Notes: generated by a model from the letters alone, not told the origin. Shown: positions 6,755-15,040, counted from the first letter of the stretch. The stretch: 24,673 nt of DNA from Ruminococcaceae bacterium UBA2719 (GCA_002353935.1 DEKP01000035.1:1-24673), one strand, 5' to 3'. Numbers and translations: made by a program.

Positions 6755-7765
6755 TTAGTATGTTAGTTTTATTGAAGCGTCTTTGAAGATCTTAGCAAAG
6801 CCCGCAGTTGAAGTAATAGCCGCACGCTCTAGCTGACGGTCAATGAGCTTGTCATAATCTGTAACAACGTCGCCCGCCTTAACCATTTCGAGAGCACAGG
6901 TTTTGTCAAGAGCAATAACCGAGCCGCTGCTCATTGAACCTGTGTGGATAAGATTTGCGCCGAGAGGAGTGATCATTTTTCCGGTTTTGTGGAAGTTGAG
7001 TCCTGCTGTTGCGTCTTTCATCTCTGTAAGTGACAACAGTTTTGTCATAGCAGATGTAGGAGCTATAATAGTGTTGAGCTCATAAGGAGCCAAACTTGCC
7101 CACAAATTCAAAAGGTCTGCATAGGCAATAGAGCCCTGTGTTGCAGCACTCACAGAAGAACACGCGTTATTGTTGCCGTCTCCGGATAAAATAACGTCGA
7201 TAGCGTCTTTTAACTGTGCTCTTGCAATATATGCGCCGATCTGCTTTAAAGTTACAGTGAACAAATCCAGTCTTTGATATTTGATCGCTTCGTAAGAAGC
7301 TACTAACATTCTGCCGCGCTTATGAAGCTTTACAAGATTTTCGTTAGTTTTTACCTTTGTCTGAGGGATATAAGCACCCTCGTTGACTTTGACAAGACTC
7401 TTGTCGTCTGTTGTCGGTGAAGATGTTATTGAGCGATAGTCCATACCGTCGATTGTTGTAACGGTAGCTACTACGTCGGATAAAACATCTGCTTCTTCAA
7501 TACCCTGATGTACGGCACGGTTTACATACTCGGGAAACAGCGCCGCAGAATTTGAAGACTGGAAGAATTTTTCAACGCAGTCCGAGCCTTCTCCGCTTAC
7601 TCTGATATCAAATCTTTTTAACTGACGGCAAAAAGCGTCCAAGCCCTCTAAGGCTGTGCCTTTATAGTTTTCACTGGGGTCAATGCTCTCGAGCACGTCT
7701 GTCAGGCTCTTTGTTTTGCCCTGATACATTCCTTTTTCAAGTGTAATATTTTCATATAATGCCAT
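6755..7765 (-). CDS. Major capsid protein (HK97-fold type)
   Basis: 336 aa, a usual length for small HK97-fold capsids. It follows the protease/scaffold and decoration-like genes and has a strong ribosome site (AGGAGAG, about 7 bases). Visible features are an N-terminal helical arm (about 1-60), a long middle region with G-A-Y-I-P-Q-T-K-V-K and K-R-G-R-M-L-V-A-S-Y-E-A-I-K-Y typical of the capsid spine helix region, A-Y-E/A-L-N-T-I-I-A-P-T and a C-terminal domain ending I-K-L-T-Y. A cleavable N-terminal delta domain is possible, since a protease gene is present. No codon or frame break is seen. Confidence 0.82.
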   Translation of the reverse strand: MALYENITLEKGMYQGKTKSLTDVLESIDPSENYKGTALEGLDAFCRQLKRFDIRVSGEGSDCVEKFFQSSNSAALFPEYVNRAVHQGIEEADVLSDVVATVTTIDGMDYRSITSSPTTDDKSLVKVNEGAYIPQTKVKTNENLVKLHKRGRMLVASYEAIKYQRLDLFTVTLKQIGAYIARAQLKDAIDVILSGDGNNNACSSVSAATQGSIAYADLLNLWASLAPYELNTIIAPTSAMTKLLSLTEMKDATAGLNFHKTGKMITPLGANLIHTGSMSSGSVIALDKTCALEMVKAGDVVTDYDKLIDRQLERAAITSTAGFAKIFKDASIKLTY

Positions 7766-7781
7766 AATATTTCTCTCCTTA

Positions 7782-8111
7782 TTAAAGTATAAATCCTACG
7801 GTTGAGCTGTCTGAATGGATTACCAGATATTCTCTGCCGCTCTCAGACTCGGCAATAACGCCGCTTGACAATGCCAATGTATTGTAACCCACGTCTACAG
7901 CAGCAGAAGCGGATGCCTCTATGTAGCCCGCTGTCTGAACAGCTGCAAAGCCGTCTCTGACATTTACCGCAACGCCGATGAAAGCGTCGCCGTCTGAACA
8001 GGCAGCTACTGTATCGGATGAATACATCTTTACAAAGTCGCCTTCGTTTATTGTTCCGTTAACCTTGAATGTAACAACATTTTCGTTATAACCTAAAAAA
8101 TTTATATCCAT
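7782..8111 (-). CDS. Capsid decoration-like protein (DUF2190-like)
   Basis: 109 aa, small, Ala/Gly/Val/Ser-rich and beta-type, with F-K-V-N-G-T-I-N-E-G-D-F-V-K-M near residue 15 and D-A-F-I-G-V-A-V-N-V-R-D-G at about 42. The pattern x-x-G-D-x-V and G-V-A resembles DUF2190-type capsid decoration or head-fibre proteins, which are normally encoded just before the major capsid gene, as here. It would bind the outside of the shell as trimers. Moderate confidence. Confidence 0.65.
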   Translation of the reverse strand: MDINFLGYNENVVTFKVNGTINEGDFVKMYSSDTVAACSDGDAFIGVAVNVRDGFAAVQTAGYIEASASAAVDVGYNTLALSSGVIAESESGREYLVIHSDSSTVGFIL

Positions 8112-8123
8112 TATTTACCTCCG

Positions 8124-9095
8124 TTAAATTGTGAACTGTGTATTTTTTGCGCTTTGGTTATTGTCGCTTTTTGAAAAAAGCTGCGGTGCGTCCGCTGTGT
8201 CTTTTTCCCTGTTTTCAAGCGCTGTGTGAAGCGCTTTGAGCTCTTTTGTAGAAAGCTTTGAAATCATGCTTTTTAAAATTTCTTTTTCTACCCCGAGCCT
8301 GTTTTCCATAGAAAGCGAGAAAACGCTCTTTTCGAGCTCTTCTCTGTACATTTTTGCGTCAACGCTCATTTCTTCGAGACCTTTTATGTAGCTGTACAAA
8401 TTTTTAAGTTCTTCTCTTTTGAGTGTTAAAGAGTCGCTTTCTTTGATTGATTTTAGAATATCGTTCATATTCATATCCTTTCCGTTTTTTGAATAAGCCT
8501 TGATAACGCCGGCTTCTCTTTGAGCCGGAACCGCTACAAAGCTGAATTCATATGCGTCCTTTACTCCCGACAGTTCTGAAAAACAAAGACTCTCGCCGTA
8601 AAGCTCGCCTTTTTGATGGTTGCAAAACGCAGAGTTTATTTCGTTTGAGCAAATTGAGCACAAAACCTTTTCCACGCTGCACGACACGCTGACCTCTTTG
8701 ACTATTCCGGCTTCTATCTGTTCGATAAGATCTTCGTTTTTCTTTGTGCGGGGTATATATGCGCGCGCAACCAAACGAAAATAATCATCGCCCGAAGCTG
8801 TCTTTTTTGTATCAACGTTTTCCACCCTGCACGAGATGATTCTCGCGCTTTGATTTTCAGCCTTGGGAGAGTGATCAAAAATCCCCGTTTTTCCTACAAA
8901 GAGCTTTTCAAGCTCAAACAGCGATTCCACCGTAAACCGTTCATAGTCTCTGTCGATGTCGTTGTCGCACAAAACCACCGAAAAAACATATACCTCGTCT
9001 TTGGTCATGGTTTTTCTTGAATATCGGTTTACAAGCTCCAACTCTTCGTCGCTCACACCGTTTTCAAACGCTTTTATAACCTGTCCTGTTTTCAA
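8124..9095 (-). CDS. Prohead protease fused to a scaffold-like C-terminus, TTG start
   Basis: 323 aa starting at TTG 9095, which overlaps the portal stop (TTGA) and has GGGGGTG about 5 bases upstream. Residues 1-140 look like a phage prohead protease: G-I-F-D-H-S-P (His75) and E-V-S-V-S-C-S (Ser136 or Ser138) as likely catalytic His and Ser. A C-x-x-C-x8-C-x-H cluster (Cys146, Cys149, Cys158, His160) follows and may bind zinc. Residues about 210-300 are charged and helical, as in internal scaffolds. It would assemble inside the procapsid and then cut scaffold and capsid arms. Family call good; the exact catalytic residues are inferred. Confidence 0.78.
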   Translation of the reverse strand: MKTGQVIKAFENGVSDEELELVNRYSRKTMTKDEVYVFSVVLCDNDIDRDYERFTVESLFELEKLFVGKTGIFDHSPKAENQSARIISCRVENVDTKKTASGDDYFRLVARAYIPRTKKNEDLIEQIEAGIVKEVSVSCSVEKVLCSICSNEINSAFCNHQKGELYGESLCFSELSGVKDAYEFSFVAVPAQREAGVIKAYSKNGKDMNMNDILKSIKESDSLTLKREELKNLYSYIKGLEEMSVDAKMYREELEKSVFSLSMENRLGVEKEILKSMISKLSTKELKALHTALENREKDTADAPQLFSKSDNNQSAKNTQFTI

Positions 9096-10354
9096 CTTTT
9101 CACCCCCGAAAGTTTTGTTTCGGTCTTAGACAATAAATCATAGCCTGATTTGTTGCTATTATGAGCCTGTCTTTTAGACTCTTGATTTTTTTCGCTCTTT
9201 TCTTGACTTTCAAGTTCTTTTTCAAGCAAAGCCGCCTGAGCGTTTTGAAGCCTTGCGCTAGCAAGCTCGGTTTCATCTAGAAGGCTTATATTGTTCCAAA
9301 CAATCTCAAAGTCTTCATATAGCCCCTGTGCTTTAAAAAACGCGTCTGCAATGCGTCTGATTACAGGATTCAAATTTGTTCTGTAATACTCCAGCTCACT
9401 TGTCAGTATGTCTGCCTGCTGAGAGCTCATTCGCTCTGTAGAGGACCACGAAAAGCCCAGCAAAAACGGCGGTATGGACAATTTTGAAACAATCTGTTCC
9501 AAAATATGTCTCATCGGCACGTCGGCGTCTAAAATCTGATTATCGGCGCCTATTGCCTTTATCGACACGTCTCCGACAGACACAAAATCGCAAACCCTTG
9601 TTTTGTCGCGCATGGCTCGGCTCCACTCTTTCGCTATCTGATCAGCCTTTTGCTTTGAAGAAACAGTTGAAGAGTTTGATTCGGGCTTGTAGGTTACCGC
9701 GAACCGCACATTTCCTACTCTGTCAAAGTTTTGACCGATACTGTTTAGAATTTTGAGCAATATAGAGCTGACAAACGGCAGACCCGATAAAATAGAATTT
9801 CCGACTGCCTTTGAGGGCGTTTGATTTAACAGCGAAAGCAAAATCAAGCTCTGATCTTTCACTTTTTTTAGTTCTCCTGTGGAGGACCTTACCATTACGT
9901 CTATATCAAGAGGCGACCTCTTTGCCGACAGCTCAATGTTTTCAAGCGAGGCATTATACAAAGCGCAAACCTTTGTTTTATCCTTATTCATCACTATTTC
10001 GCCGACCGCCGTACCATAGGTCAGAAGCTGGTCAAAATAGGTGTAAATAAACTGCTCGACGCCGTATGACGTTCCGTTTACTTTTACGCTCTTGAAGAAT
10101 CTGTCAACAGCTTTCTGGGCCGTTTTGTCCTTGCACACTATTTCAAAAGTGCCGATAAGGCGAACAAGCTTTGATATTGCCGCGTCTATTACCGGCACCG
10201 CTTCTCTCAAAGATGAGTAAAGCGACATCTTGGCGTGTGAAAGCGGCACATATTCTTCAAAAGCCGAGAACGGATGAGTCGCCGTCTTAGCCTCACAGGT
10301 TTGTACCAAATTAACCTTTTCGCTATTTCTTTTGTTAAAAGAAAATAATTTCAA
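9092..10354 (-). CDS. Phage portal protein
   Basis: 420 aa, within the usual range for portals. It follows terL after 40 bases. Key signs: the early segment P-V-I-D-A-A-I-S-K-L-V-R-L-I, then Y-G-T-A-V-G-E-I-V, and the C-terminal-third motif S-I-P-P-F-L-L-G-F followed by Q-Q-A-D-I-L-T-S-E-L-E-Y-Y, typical for portals where the clip and stem helices begin. The last 50 residues are a Gln/Glu/Lys-rich helix and tail. It forms the twelve-subunit DNA gate of the head. The gene is intact. Confidence 0.88.
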   Translation of the reverse strand: MKLFSFNKRNSEKVNLVQTCEAKTATHPFSAFEEYVPLSHAKMSLYSSLREAVPVIDAAISKLVRLIGTFEIVCKDKTAQKAVDRFFKSVKVNGTSYGVEQFIYTYFDQLLTYGTAVGEIVMNKDKTKVCALYNASLENIELSAKRSPLDIDVMVRSSTGELKKVKDQSLILLSLLNQTPSKAVGNSILSGLPFVSSILLKILNSIGQNFDRVGNVRFAVTYKPESNSSTVSSKQKADQIAKEWSRAMRDKTRVCDFVSVGDVSIKAIGADNQILDADVPMRHILEQIVSKLSIPPFLLGFSWSSTERMSSQQADILTSELEYYRTNLNPVIRRIADAFFKAQGLYEDFEIVWNNISLLDETELASARLQNAQAALLEKELESQEKSEKNQESKRQAHNSNKSGYDLLSKTETKLSGVKS

Positions 10355-10394
10355 CTTATTTCCTCCTTAAGTTATACATTACTTAAGATTTACC

Positions 10395-11642
10395 TTATCT
10401 TTGCGCGGCAACAACCGCAAACGAGTCGTCGCCACAGCTTAGATATGTAACAAAATATCGTATGTCATCCATCGCATGGTCGTTTTCTTTTACAACGGTA
10501 TCAAAGGCTTTGTTTTCGTTCCAGCGATACAGCGAAAACTCTCTGATACTGTCTAAACAGTTTTCACAAATTCTTACTTCTCCGTTTTTGAGAGCCGACG
10601 ATGTTTTTCTTATTCCGTCAAGCACGTTGTTATCCGCTTTTATGACCGTGAATCTGTTATGTCTGTTGATAACCTCAATAAAGCTTGCTGCCGACGGATC
10701 AACTATGACGCACGAGACCTTTCTGTTTTGAATAAGACGGCACAAAGCATCGTAGTGCTCTTCATCGGTGCGCTGTGCGCCCTCTTTTTTGGAGTTATAG
10801 TAATATTCATCTATTCTGTACCATACGTTGTCATATCTGCCCCAAAGCCCGAATGACGAGGGATTTATAGTGCCGTAGTCGCAGGATACGACATATTCCT
10901 CAGCCTCTGTCTTAGGCCTTTTGCAGTACATACTGCTGTCATCCATAAACGGATATACAGCTCCGCTGACGCTCACCCACTCTCCCTTTACAAATCTTTT
11001 GTAAAATGCGCCCGAATACAAATTTTCGTAGCGCTTTTTTACTTTTTCAGAGAGCGAGGGATTGTCGCGCATTGTAAAATGGACATATAAGGCGTTTTTT
11101 TCATCGCACTTTTTTATCCATTCTTTGTAGAACCAGTGAGCAGGAAATTCAGGATTGCAGTTAAAAAAGAACTTTGACCCTGTAACCGAACATCGGGCAA
11201 GAGCTTGTTCCACAAAAGATCTGGGCATCAGCGCCACCTCGTCGAACATGACGCCCGAAAGCGTGATTCCCTGGATAAGCGCCGCGCTGCCCTCGTCTTT
11301 TCCGGAAAAAAGATAATAGGTGTTTTCTCTGCCTTTAAAAGAAATTTTCAGCCTGTTGCTGGACACACTGTCAGTCACAGTAAAACCGATTTCTTTTAAA
11401 AGCGGTATCAAGGGCACAACTACGTTTCGCCTAAGCGAGCCGATGGTCTTTCCGCAAAGCGCAAACGCGCTGTCACTAAAACTCGAAAAACTCCACAAAA
11501 AATATGAAAGGCTCATCGAAAAGGTCTTGCCCGAGCGCACCGCCCCGTCACAGATTATCGCGTCGTAGTTTTTGAACTTTGAGCCCTCGCACCAAAACGA
11601 AAGCGTTAAAAGCTGTTTTTTTGAAAACGGCTTATAAGTCAT
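10395..11642 (-). CDS. Terminase large subunit (PBSX-family packaging ATPase/nuclease)
   Basis: 415 aa from ATG 11642; a TTG at 11660 or a GTG near it, close to GAGGG, is an alternative start. Walker A is G-A-V-R-S-G-K-T (33-40) and Walker B is G-V-M-F-D-E (130-135). The nuclease domain shows S-C-D-Y-G (Asp255), V-I-V-D-P-S-A (Asp315) and N-D-H-A-M-D-D (Asp388, Asp392, Asp393), so the acidic metal-binding set seems complete. The enzyme drives DNA into the head and cuts it. It overlaps terS by 11 bases. All key residues remain, so packaging activity could be kept. Confidence 0.93.
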   Translation of the reverse strand: MTYKPFSKKQLLTLSFWCEGSKFKNYDAIICDGAVRSGKTFSMSLSYFLWSFSSFSDSAFALCGKTIGSLRRNVVVPLIPLLKEIGFTVTDSVSSNRLKISFKGRENTYYLFSGKDEGSAALIQGITLSGVMFDEVALMPRSFVEQALARCSVTGSKFFFNCNPEFPAHWFYKEWIKKCDEKNALYVHFTMRDNPSLSEKVKKRYENLYSGAFYKRFVKGEWVSVSGAVYPFMDDSSMYCKRPKTEAEEYVVSCDYGTINPSSFGLWGRYDNVWYRIDEYYYNSKKEGAQRTDEEHYDALCRLIQNRKVSCVIVDPSAASFIEVINRHNRFTVIKADNNVLDGIRKTSSALKNGEVRICENCLDSIREFSLYRWNENKAFDTVVKENDHAMDDIRYFVTYLSCGDDSFAVVAAQR

Positions 11643-12123
11643 TTTTATCAACACCCTCAAGCGATTTTGCCCCGAGTATCAGCGCGTCATACAAGCCGCC
11701 CACCCCGTTTTGGGCTCCTGATGAATTTTGCGTTAACCTTTCGATCGCCTTGAGTCTGTCAAAAAATTTGATTTCTACCGTCTTGTCCTTTGTACGCTTT
11801 ATCTCGGATATACAGAACAAGTCCATTTTTTCAATATCTTCTTTTTCAGGATTTTCCGAAAAAACAAGCGTAAGCGCGTCAGCTATATCACCGAATGAAA
11901 GCTTTTCTATAATCGCCTTGGATAAAAATGGTATCAGACGTTCGTTTGTTTTTGATATGCTTTCTATTTCATCGACGATATCTGACCTGCCGAGCAAATC
12001 ATACGCTGCCGCAAGCGGGTTTTTATATTGCGCTCTGATTGCGGCTTTTTCGGCGTCCAGACATTTTACATATTGTCTGCAAAACTCTTTTTCCTTGGGT
12101 TTGAGTTTTCTTTTGTTTTTCAT
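11632..12123 (-). CDS. Terminase small subunit
   Basis: 163 aa from ATG 12123, with AGGAG five bases upstream. The start L-K-P-K-E-K-E-F-C-R-Q-Y-V followed by D-A-E-K-A-A-I-R-A-Q-Y and A-A-Y-D-L-L-G-R-S-D-I is the classic small-terminase N-terminal helix-turn-helix (Terminase_2 type), which recognises packaging DNA. The C-terminal half is a helical oligomerisation region. It is the first gene of the operon; upstream lies a hairpin terminator (12164-12195) rather than an obvious promoter. Confidence 0.88.
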   Translation of the reverse strand: MKNKRKLKPKEKEFCRQYVKCLDAEKAAIRAQYKNPLAAAYDLLGRSDIVDEIESISKTNERLIPFLSKAIIEKLSFGDIADALTLVFSENPEKEDIEKMDLFCISEIKRTKDKTVEIKFFDRLKAIERLTQNSSGAQNGVGGLYDALILGAKSLEGVDKNDL

Positions 12124-12163
12124 AACTACTCCTTTCACCGTTCTACTTACACCTCAAAAAAGC

Positions 12164-12197
12164 AAAAAAATTGCATAAAACTATGCAATTTTTTGAA
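12164..12197. terminator. Two-way terminator-like hairpin upstream of terS
   Basis: A stem AAATTGCAT / ATGCAATTT with a short loop is flanked by A runs on one side and T runs on the other, so it can act in both directions. On the minus strand it sits only about 40 bases before the terS start, between the operon and any promoter further right. It may shield the phage operon from transcription coming from spmB, whose 3' end has no visible terminator, or it may be a read-through control point. Confidence 0.65.
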
Positions 12198-12397
12198 AAA
12201 TTTATTATTTTTTTTTTGACGGTTATACTAATTAAGGCGATTTTAAAAACATGCAGCTTTTAATAAATCGTAAAGACGTATAAAATTTACGCCGTTTTCT
12301 CAAGCTTACTGCGGCGTTACCTTTATATGCTCAATGCTAATAATATACGACACGGCATAAAGCCCTGGAATCGGTATAATAATTTTGGGAGTAATCT
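12198..12397. other. Intergenic region between phage operon and spoVAF
   Basis: Two hundred A/T-rich bases. A small hairpin CGTAAA...TTTACG lies at about 12269-12291. Just before spoVAF there is a GCATA (12355-12359) and a GGTATAATA (12373-12381). These resemble forespore sigma-F/sigma-G boxes but are about two bases too close together, so I do not call a promoter. No coding region is supported here, and no attachment site or integrase remnant is visible. Confidence 0.4.
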
Positions 12398-13804
12398 ATG
12401 TTCACAAATTCTTTTGAAAAAAACAAGGAAATGCTTGTCCGCGAGCTTAGATGCGACGAGTGCTTTGACATAATAGAGCGAAACATAGTCATAGCAGATA
12501 AAAAAGCCGTGATATTTTATATCAACGGCCTTGTAAAAGATGAAGTTATGGAAAAAATTATGGAGTTTTTTTATCGCGACGTCAAAAAGCAACACCTAAA
12601 AGACGCTCGCACCTTTGCTCAGCACTGCGTTCCTTATGTTGAAATCAACTTTCATAAAGATGAAAAAGACGTTATAAAAACAGTGCTCTCAGGTCTGCCG
12701 TGCCTGATAGCAGAAGGCTTTACTGAGTGCTTAAGCTTTGATATGAGAACCTATCCCCAGCGCTCAACCTCTGAGCCCGACGACGACAAGGTACTAAGAG
12801 GCAGCAAAGACGGCTTTGTAGAAACGGTAATATTCAACTGCGCGCTGATAAGACGGCGCATAAGAGACACCAACTTCATTACAAAGGCGATGACTGTCGG
12901 CAGAGAGTCCAAAACCGACGTAATAGTCTGCTACATGGACAACCGCGTTGACAAAACTCTGTTAAATTCACTTTTAAAACGCATAAAAAATTTAGACGTA
13001 TCCGCTCTTTCCATGAATCAGCAAAGCCTGATAGAAGCGCTGTATCCAAAGCGCTGGCTAAATCCCTTTCCAAAGGTAAAATATACCGAACGTCCCGACG
13101 TTGCCGCGGCGGTTGCCTTAAAGGGCAATATAGTAATACTGGTAGACAACTCTCCCTCTGCTCTTTTGATACCGACTTCGATTTTTGACGTTTTGGAAGA
13201 GGCTGACGACTATTATTTCCCCCCCATTATCGGAACATATATAAGAATAGCCAGATATCTTATCGTTATTGTGTCTATACTTTTAACCCCGCTGTGGATT
13301 TTGGCGATTCAAAACCCCGAAAACGTACCCAAATTTTTCAAATTTGTGCTGCCCACAGCTTCTGCAAACATTCCGCCTTACTGGCAACTTATACTCATCG
13401 AAATAGGTATAGACGGGCTAAGGCTTGCAACACTGCATACTCCCACAAGCCTTACCTCCACTATCGGTATAATAGGAGCTATAGCGTTCTCTCAGTTTGC
13501 GATAGACTCGGGCTGGTTTACCATAGAATGCACATTTTATATGGCATTTGTAACGATTGCAAACTACTCTCAGCCTAACTACGAGCTGGGCTACAGTATA
13601 AAGTTCATTCGTGTGATGCTGCTTACGCTCTCACATTTTTTAAATTATCTGGGATTTGTTTTGGGGCTGGTATTTATTTTCGTTTTGCTGCTTACAAACA
13701 AAACTATCTCCGGCAAAAGCTATCTTTATCCTTTGATTCCGTTCAAGCCGAAGGAGCTGATGAAAAAGGTTACCAGAATCAGGATAAAAAAAGACTCACA
13801 GTAA
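12398..13804 (+). CDS. spoVAF: GerA-family spore protein, SpoVAF type
   Basis: 468 aa, ATG with GGGAG upstream. The N-terminal soluble half contains E-P-D-D-D-K-V-L-R-G-S-K-D-G-F (126-140) and A-L-I-R-R-R-I-R, the GerA-family signature. The C-terminal half has about five membrane helices (285-305, 328-345, 353-372, 377-392, 404-433). I-D-G-L-R-L-A-T-L-H-T-P-T (338-350) and S-Y-L-Y-P-L-I-P-F (441-449) are closer to SpoVAF than to GerAA. In spores such proteins sit in the inner membrane and act with SpoVA channels or germinant receptors in dipicolinic acid release. No gerB or gerC partner is adjacent, which also favours SpoVAF. A solo GerA protein is the alternative. Confidence 0.85.
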   Translation: MFTNSFEKNKEMLVRELRCDECFDIIERNIVIADKKAVIFYINGLVKDEVMEKIMEFFYRDVKKQHLKDARTFAQHCVPYVEINFHKDEKDVIKTVLSGLPCLIAEGFTECLSFDMRTYPQRSTSEPDDDKVLRGSKDGFVETVIFNCALIRRRIRDTNFITKAMTVGRESKTDVIVCYMDNRVDKTLLNSLLKRIKNLDVSALSMNQQSLIEALYPKRWLNPFPKVKYTERPDVAAAVALKGNIVILVDNSPSALLIPTSIFDVLEEADDYYFPPIIGTYIRIARYLIVIVSILLTPLWILAIQNPENVPKFFKFVLPTASANIPPYWQLILIEIGIDGLRLATLHTPTSLTSTIGIIGAIAFSQFAIDSGWFTIECTFYMAFVTIANYSQPNYELGYSIKFIRVMLLTLSHFLNYLGFVLGLVFIFVLLLTNKTISGKSYLYPLIPFKPKELMKKVTRIRIKKDSQ

Positions 13805-14288
13805 CAACGCTGAAAATCATTGCGGTCAAGTCTGCTGTAAGTCCTGCAACCATCGTGTGACGGATATGCTTTATTCCGACAGAAGAGTAGTACATCGTTA
13901 TAGCGTAAAACGTCGTCTCGGTAGAGCCCGAAAGCACGCTTGCACACCGTCCTACAAAGCTGTCAGCGCCGTATTCTTTGAAAACATTGGTAAGTATCGC
14001 AGTAGCTCCCGAGCCCGATACAGGCCGCAGCAGCGCCATGGGTACGAGCTGTTTTGGAAAGCCAAGAAAATCCGTAACGGGCTGTAAAAACGTGCATATC
14101 AAATCAAGTGCGCCGGAGCTTTTAAACACTCCGACCGCAACTATCAGACCTATCATTGTCGGAGCTATACGAAAAAGCGTATATATCCCGTCCTTTGCAC
14201 CCGTTACAAACGCTTCAAACACATTGACTTTTTTTATTAGTCCAAACAAAGTGACCGATACCAGTATAGACGGTATTATGTAATCCAT
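13779..14288 (-). CDS. spmB: Spore maturation protein B
   Basis: 169 aa, a usual SpmB length. It is an integral membrane protein with a nucleoside-recognition (gate) domain: F-V-T-G-A-K-D-G-I-Y-T-L-F-R-I-A-P (about 28-45), a long hydrophobic segment, then L-L-R-P-V-S-G-S-G-A-T-A-I-L (about 86-99) and G-S-T-E-T-T-F-Y-A-I (about 121-130). SpmB works with SpmA in spore core dehydration. The ribosome site GAGGGTG lies about 11 bases before ATG. The last 26 bases overlap the end of spoVAF on the other strand, so the two genes are convergent and share 3' sequence. Confidence 0.93.
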   Translation of the reverse strand: MDYIIPSILVSVTLFGLIKKVNVFEAFVTGAKDGIYTLFRIAPTMIGLIVAVGVFKSSGALDLICTFLQPVTDFLGFPKQLVPMALLRPVSGSGATAILTNVFKEYGADSFVGRCASVLSGSTETTFYAITMYYSSVGIKHIRHTMVAGLTADLTAMIFSVVTVSLFLS

Positions 14289-14350
14289 TTTTTAGCTTTT
14301 CACCCTCTTGTATTAGGTTGTTTGTTTTTTCTTTGAAGTTTACAAATTTG

Positions 14351-15040
14351 CTACTGCTTTATCTGATTTTTGAAGCATTTTACGCGCTTTTTGTGTGTCA
14401 CTATAAAGGGTTTTACTTGCCTGCCAGGTTTTACCTTTGCCTTTTGCCGATTATAAGGGGACTTATTGCTGCCGATTTTGCAAAAAACTTTAGCGACAAA
14501 AAGCCCGACAGCAAGTGCGATAACCGACGTTATCCATACGCAAAAAATTGTATCAAACGGCGACTTACTCCCGTAGCTTCTGCGCAGTGTTGCCACCATC
14601 GTCGGTATCAGCTGAATTGAGGCTGTGTTCATAACAACAAAAACCACCATATCATCGGTGGCGGTGTCAGAAAGCGACTTTTTTTTCATCTCTCTCATGG
14701 CGTTAAGCCCCAACGGTGTTGCGGCGTTGCCGAGCCCTAAAAGATTTGCGCTTATGTTCATACATATATAATCGTAAGCGTCGCTGTTTTCATCTATATC
14801 TTTGAATAAATGCTTCAAAATCGGTCTGAATAATTTTGAGAGTTTTTGCATCAGTCCGCTCTCTTTTGCTATCTGCATAAAACCCGACCACATACAAAGC
14901 ATTCCGCTCATAGATATCAAAAGTGTCACCGACTCTTGTGCAGAGTCCAAAATGTTTTGTGACAAATCGCTCATGTTTCCTGTAAAAGCCGCACAGATAA
15001 AGCCTAAAACTATCATTGCACAAAATATATAAGACAGCAT
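14351..15040 (-). CDS. spmA: Spore maturation protein A
   Basis: 229 aa from ATG 15040, with CGAGGGG 5-8 bases upstream. The gate-domain motifs G-M-L-C-M-W-S-G-F-M-Q-I-A (about 46-58), N-I-S-A-N-L-L-G-L-G-N-A-A-T-P-L-G (about 94-110), V-V-M-N-T-A-S-I-Q-L-I-P (about 134-145) and P-F-D-T-I-F identify SpmA. The protein has a basic C-terminal tail of about 35 residues (K-P-G-R-Q-V-K-P onward), somewhat longer than usual. It lies 62 bases upstream of spmB in the same direction, the canonical pair for spore heat resistance. Confidence 0.93.
   Translation of the reverse strand: MLSYIFCAMIVLGFICAAFTGNMSDLSQNILDSAQESVTLLISMSGMLCMWSGFMQIAKESGLMQKLSKLFRPILKHLFKDIDENSDAYDYICMNISANLLGLGNAATPLGLNAMREMKKKSLSDTATDDMVVFVVMNTASIQLIPTMVATLRRSYGSKSPFDTIFCVWITSVIALAVGLFVAKVFCKIGSNKSPYNRQKAKVKPGRQVKPFIVTHKKRVKCFKNQIKQ

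Noticed and set aside
819..12123. R-type tailocin (headless tail) explanation for the phage operon
   Set aside because: The opposite is seen: terminase, portal, protease and capsid are present, while sheath and tape measure are missing.
11579..12178. 199-aa open frame on the plus strand
   Set aside because: Antisense of terS and the start of terL; both real genes have motifs and ribosome sites, and this frame has neither.
12355..12381. Forespore-type promoter before spoVAF
   Set aside because: Both boxes resemble sigma-F/sigma-G elements, but the spacing is about two bases short.
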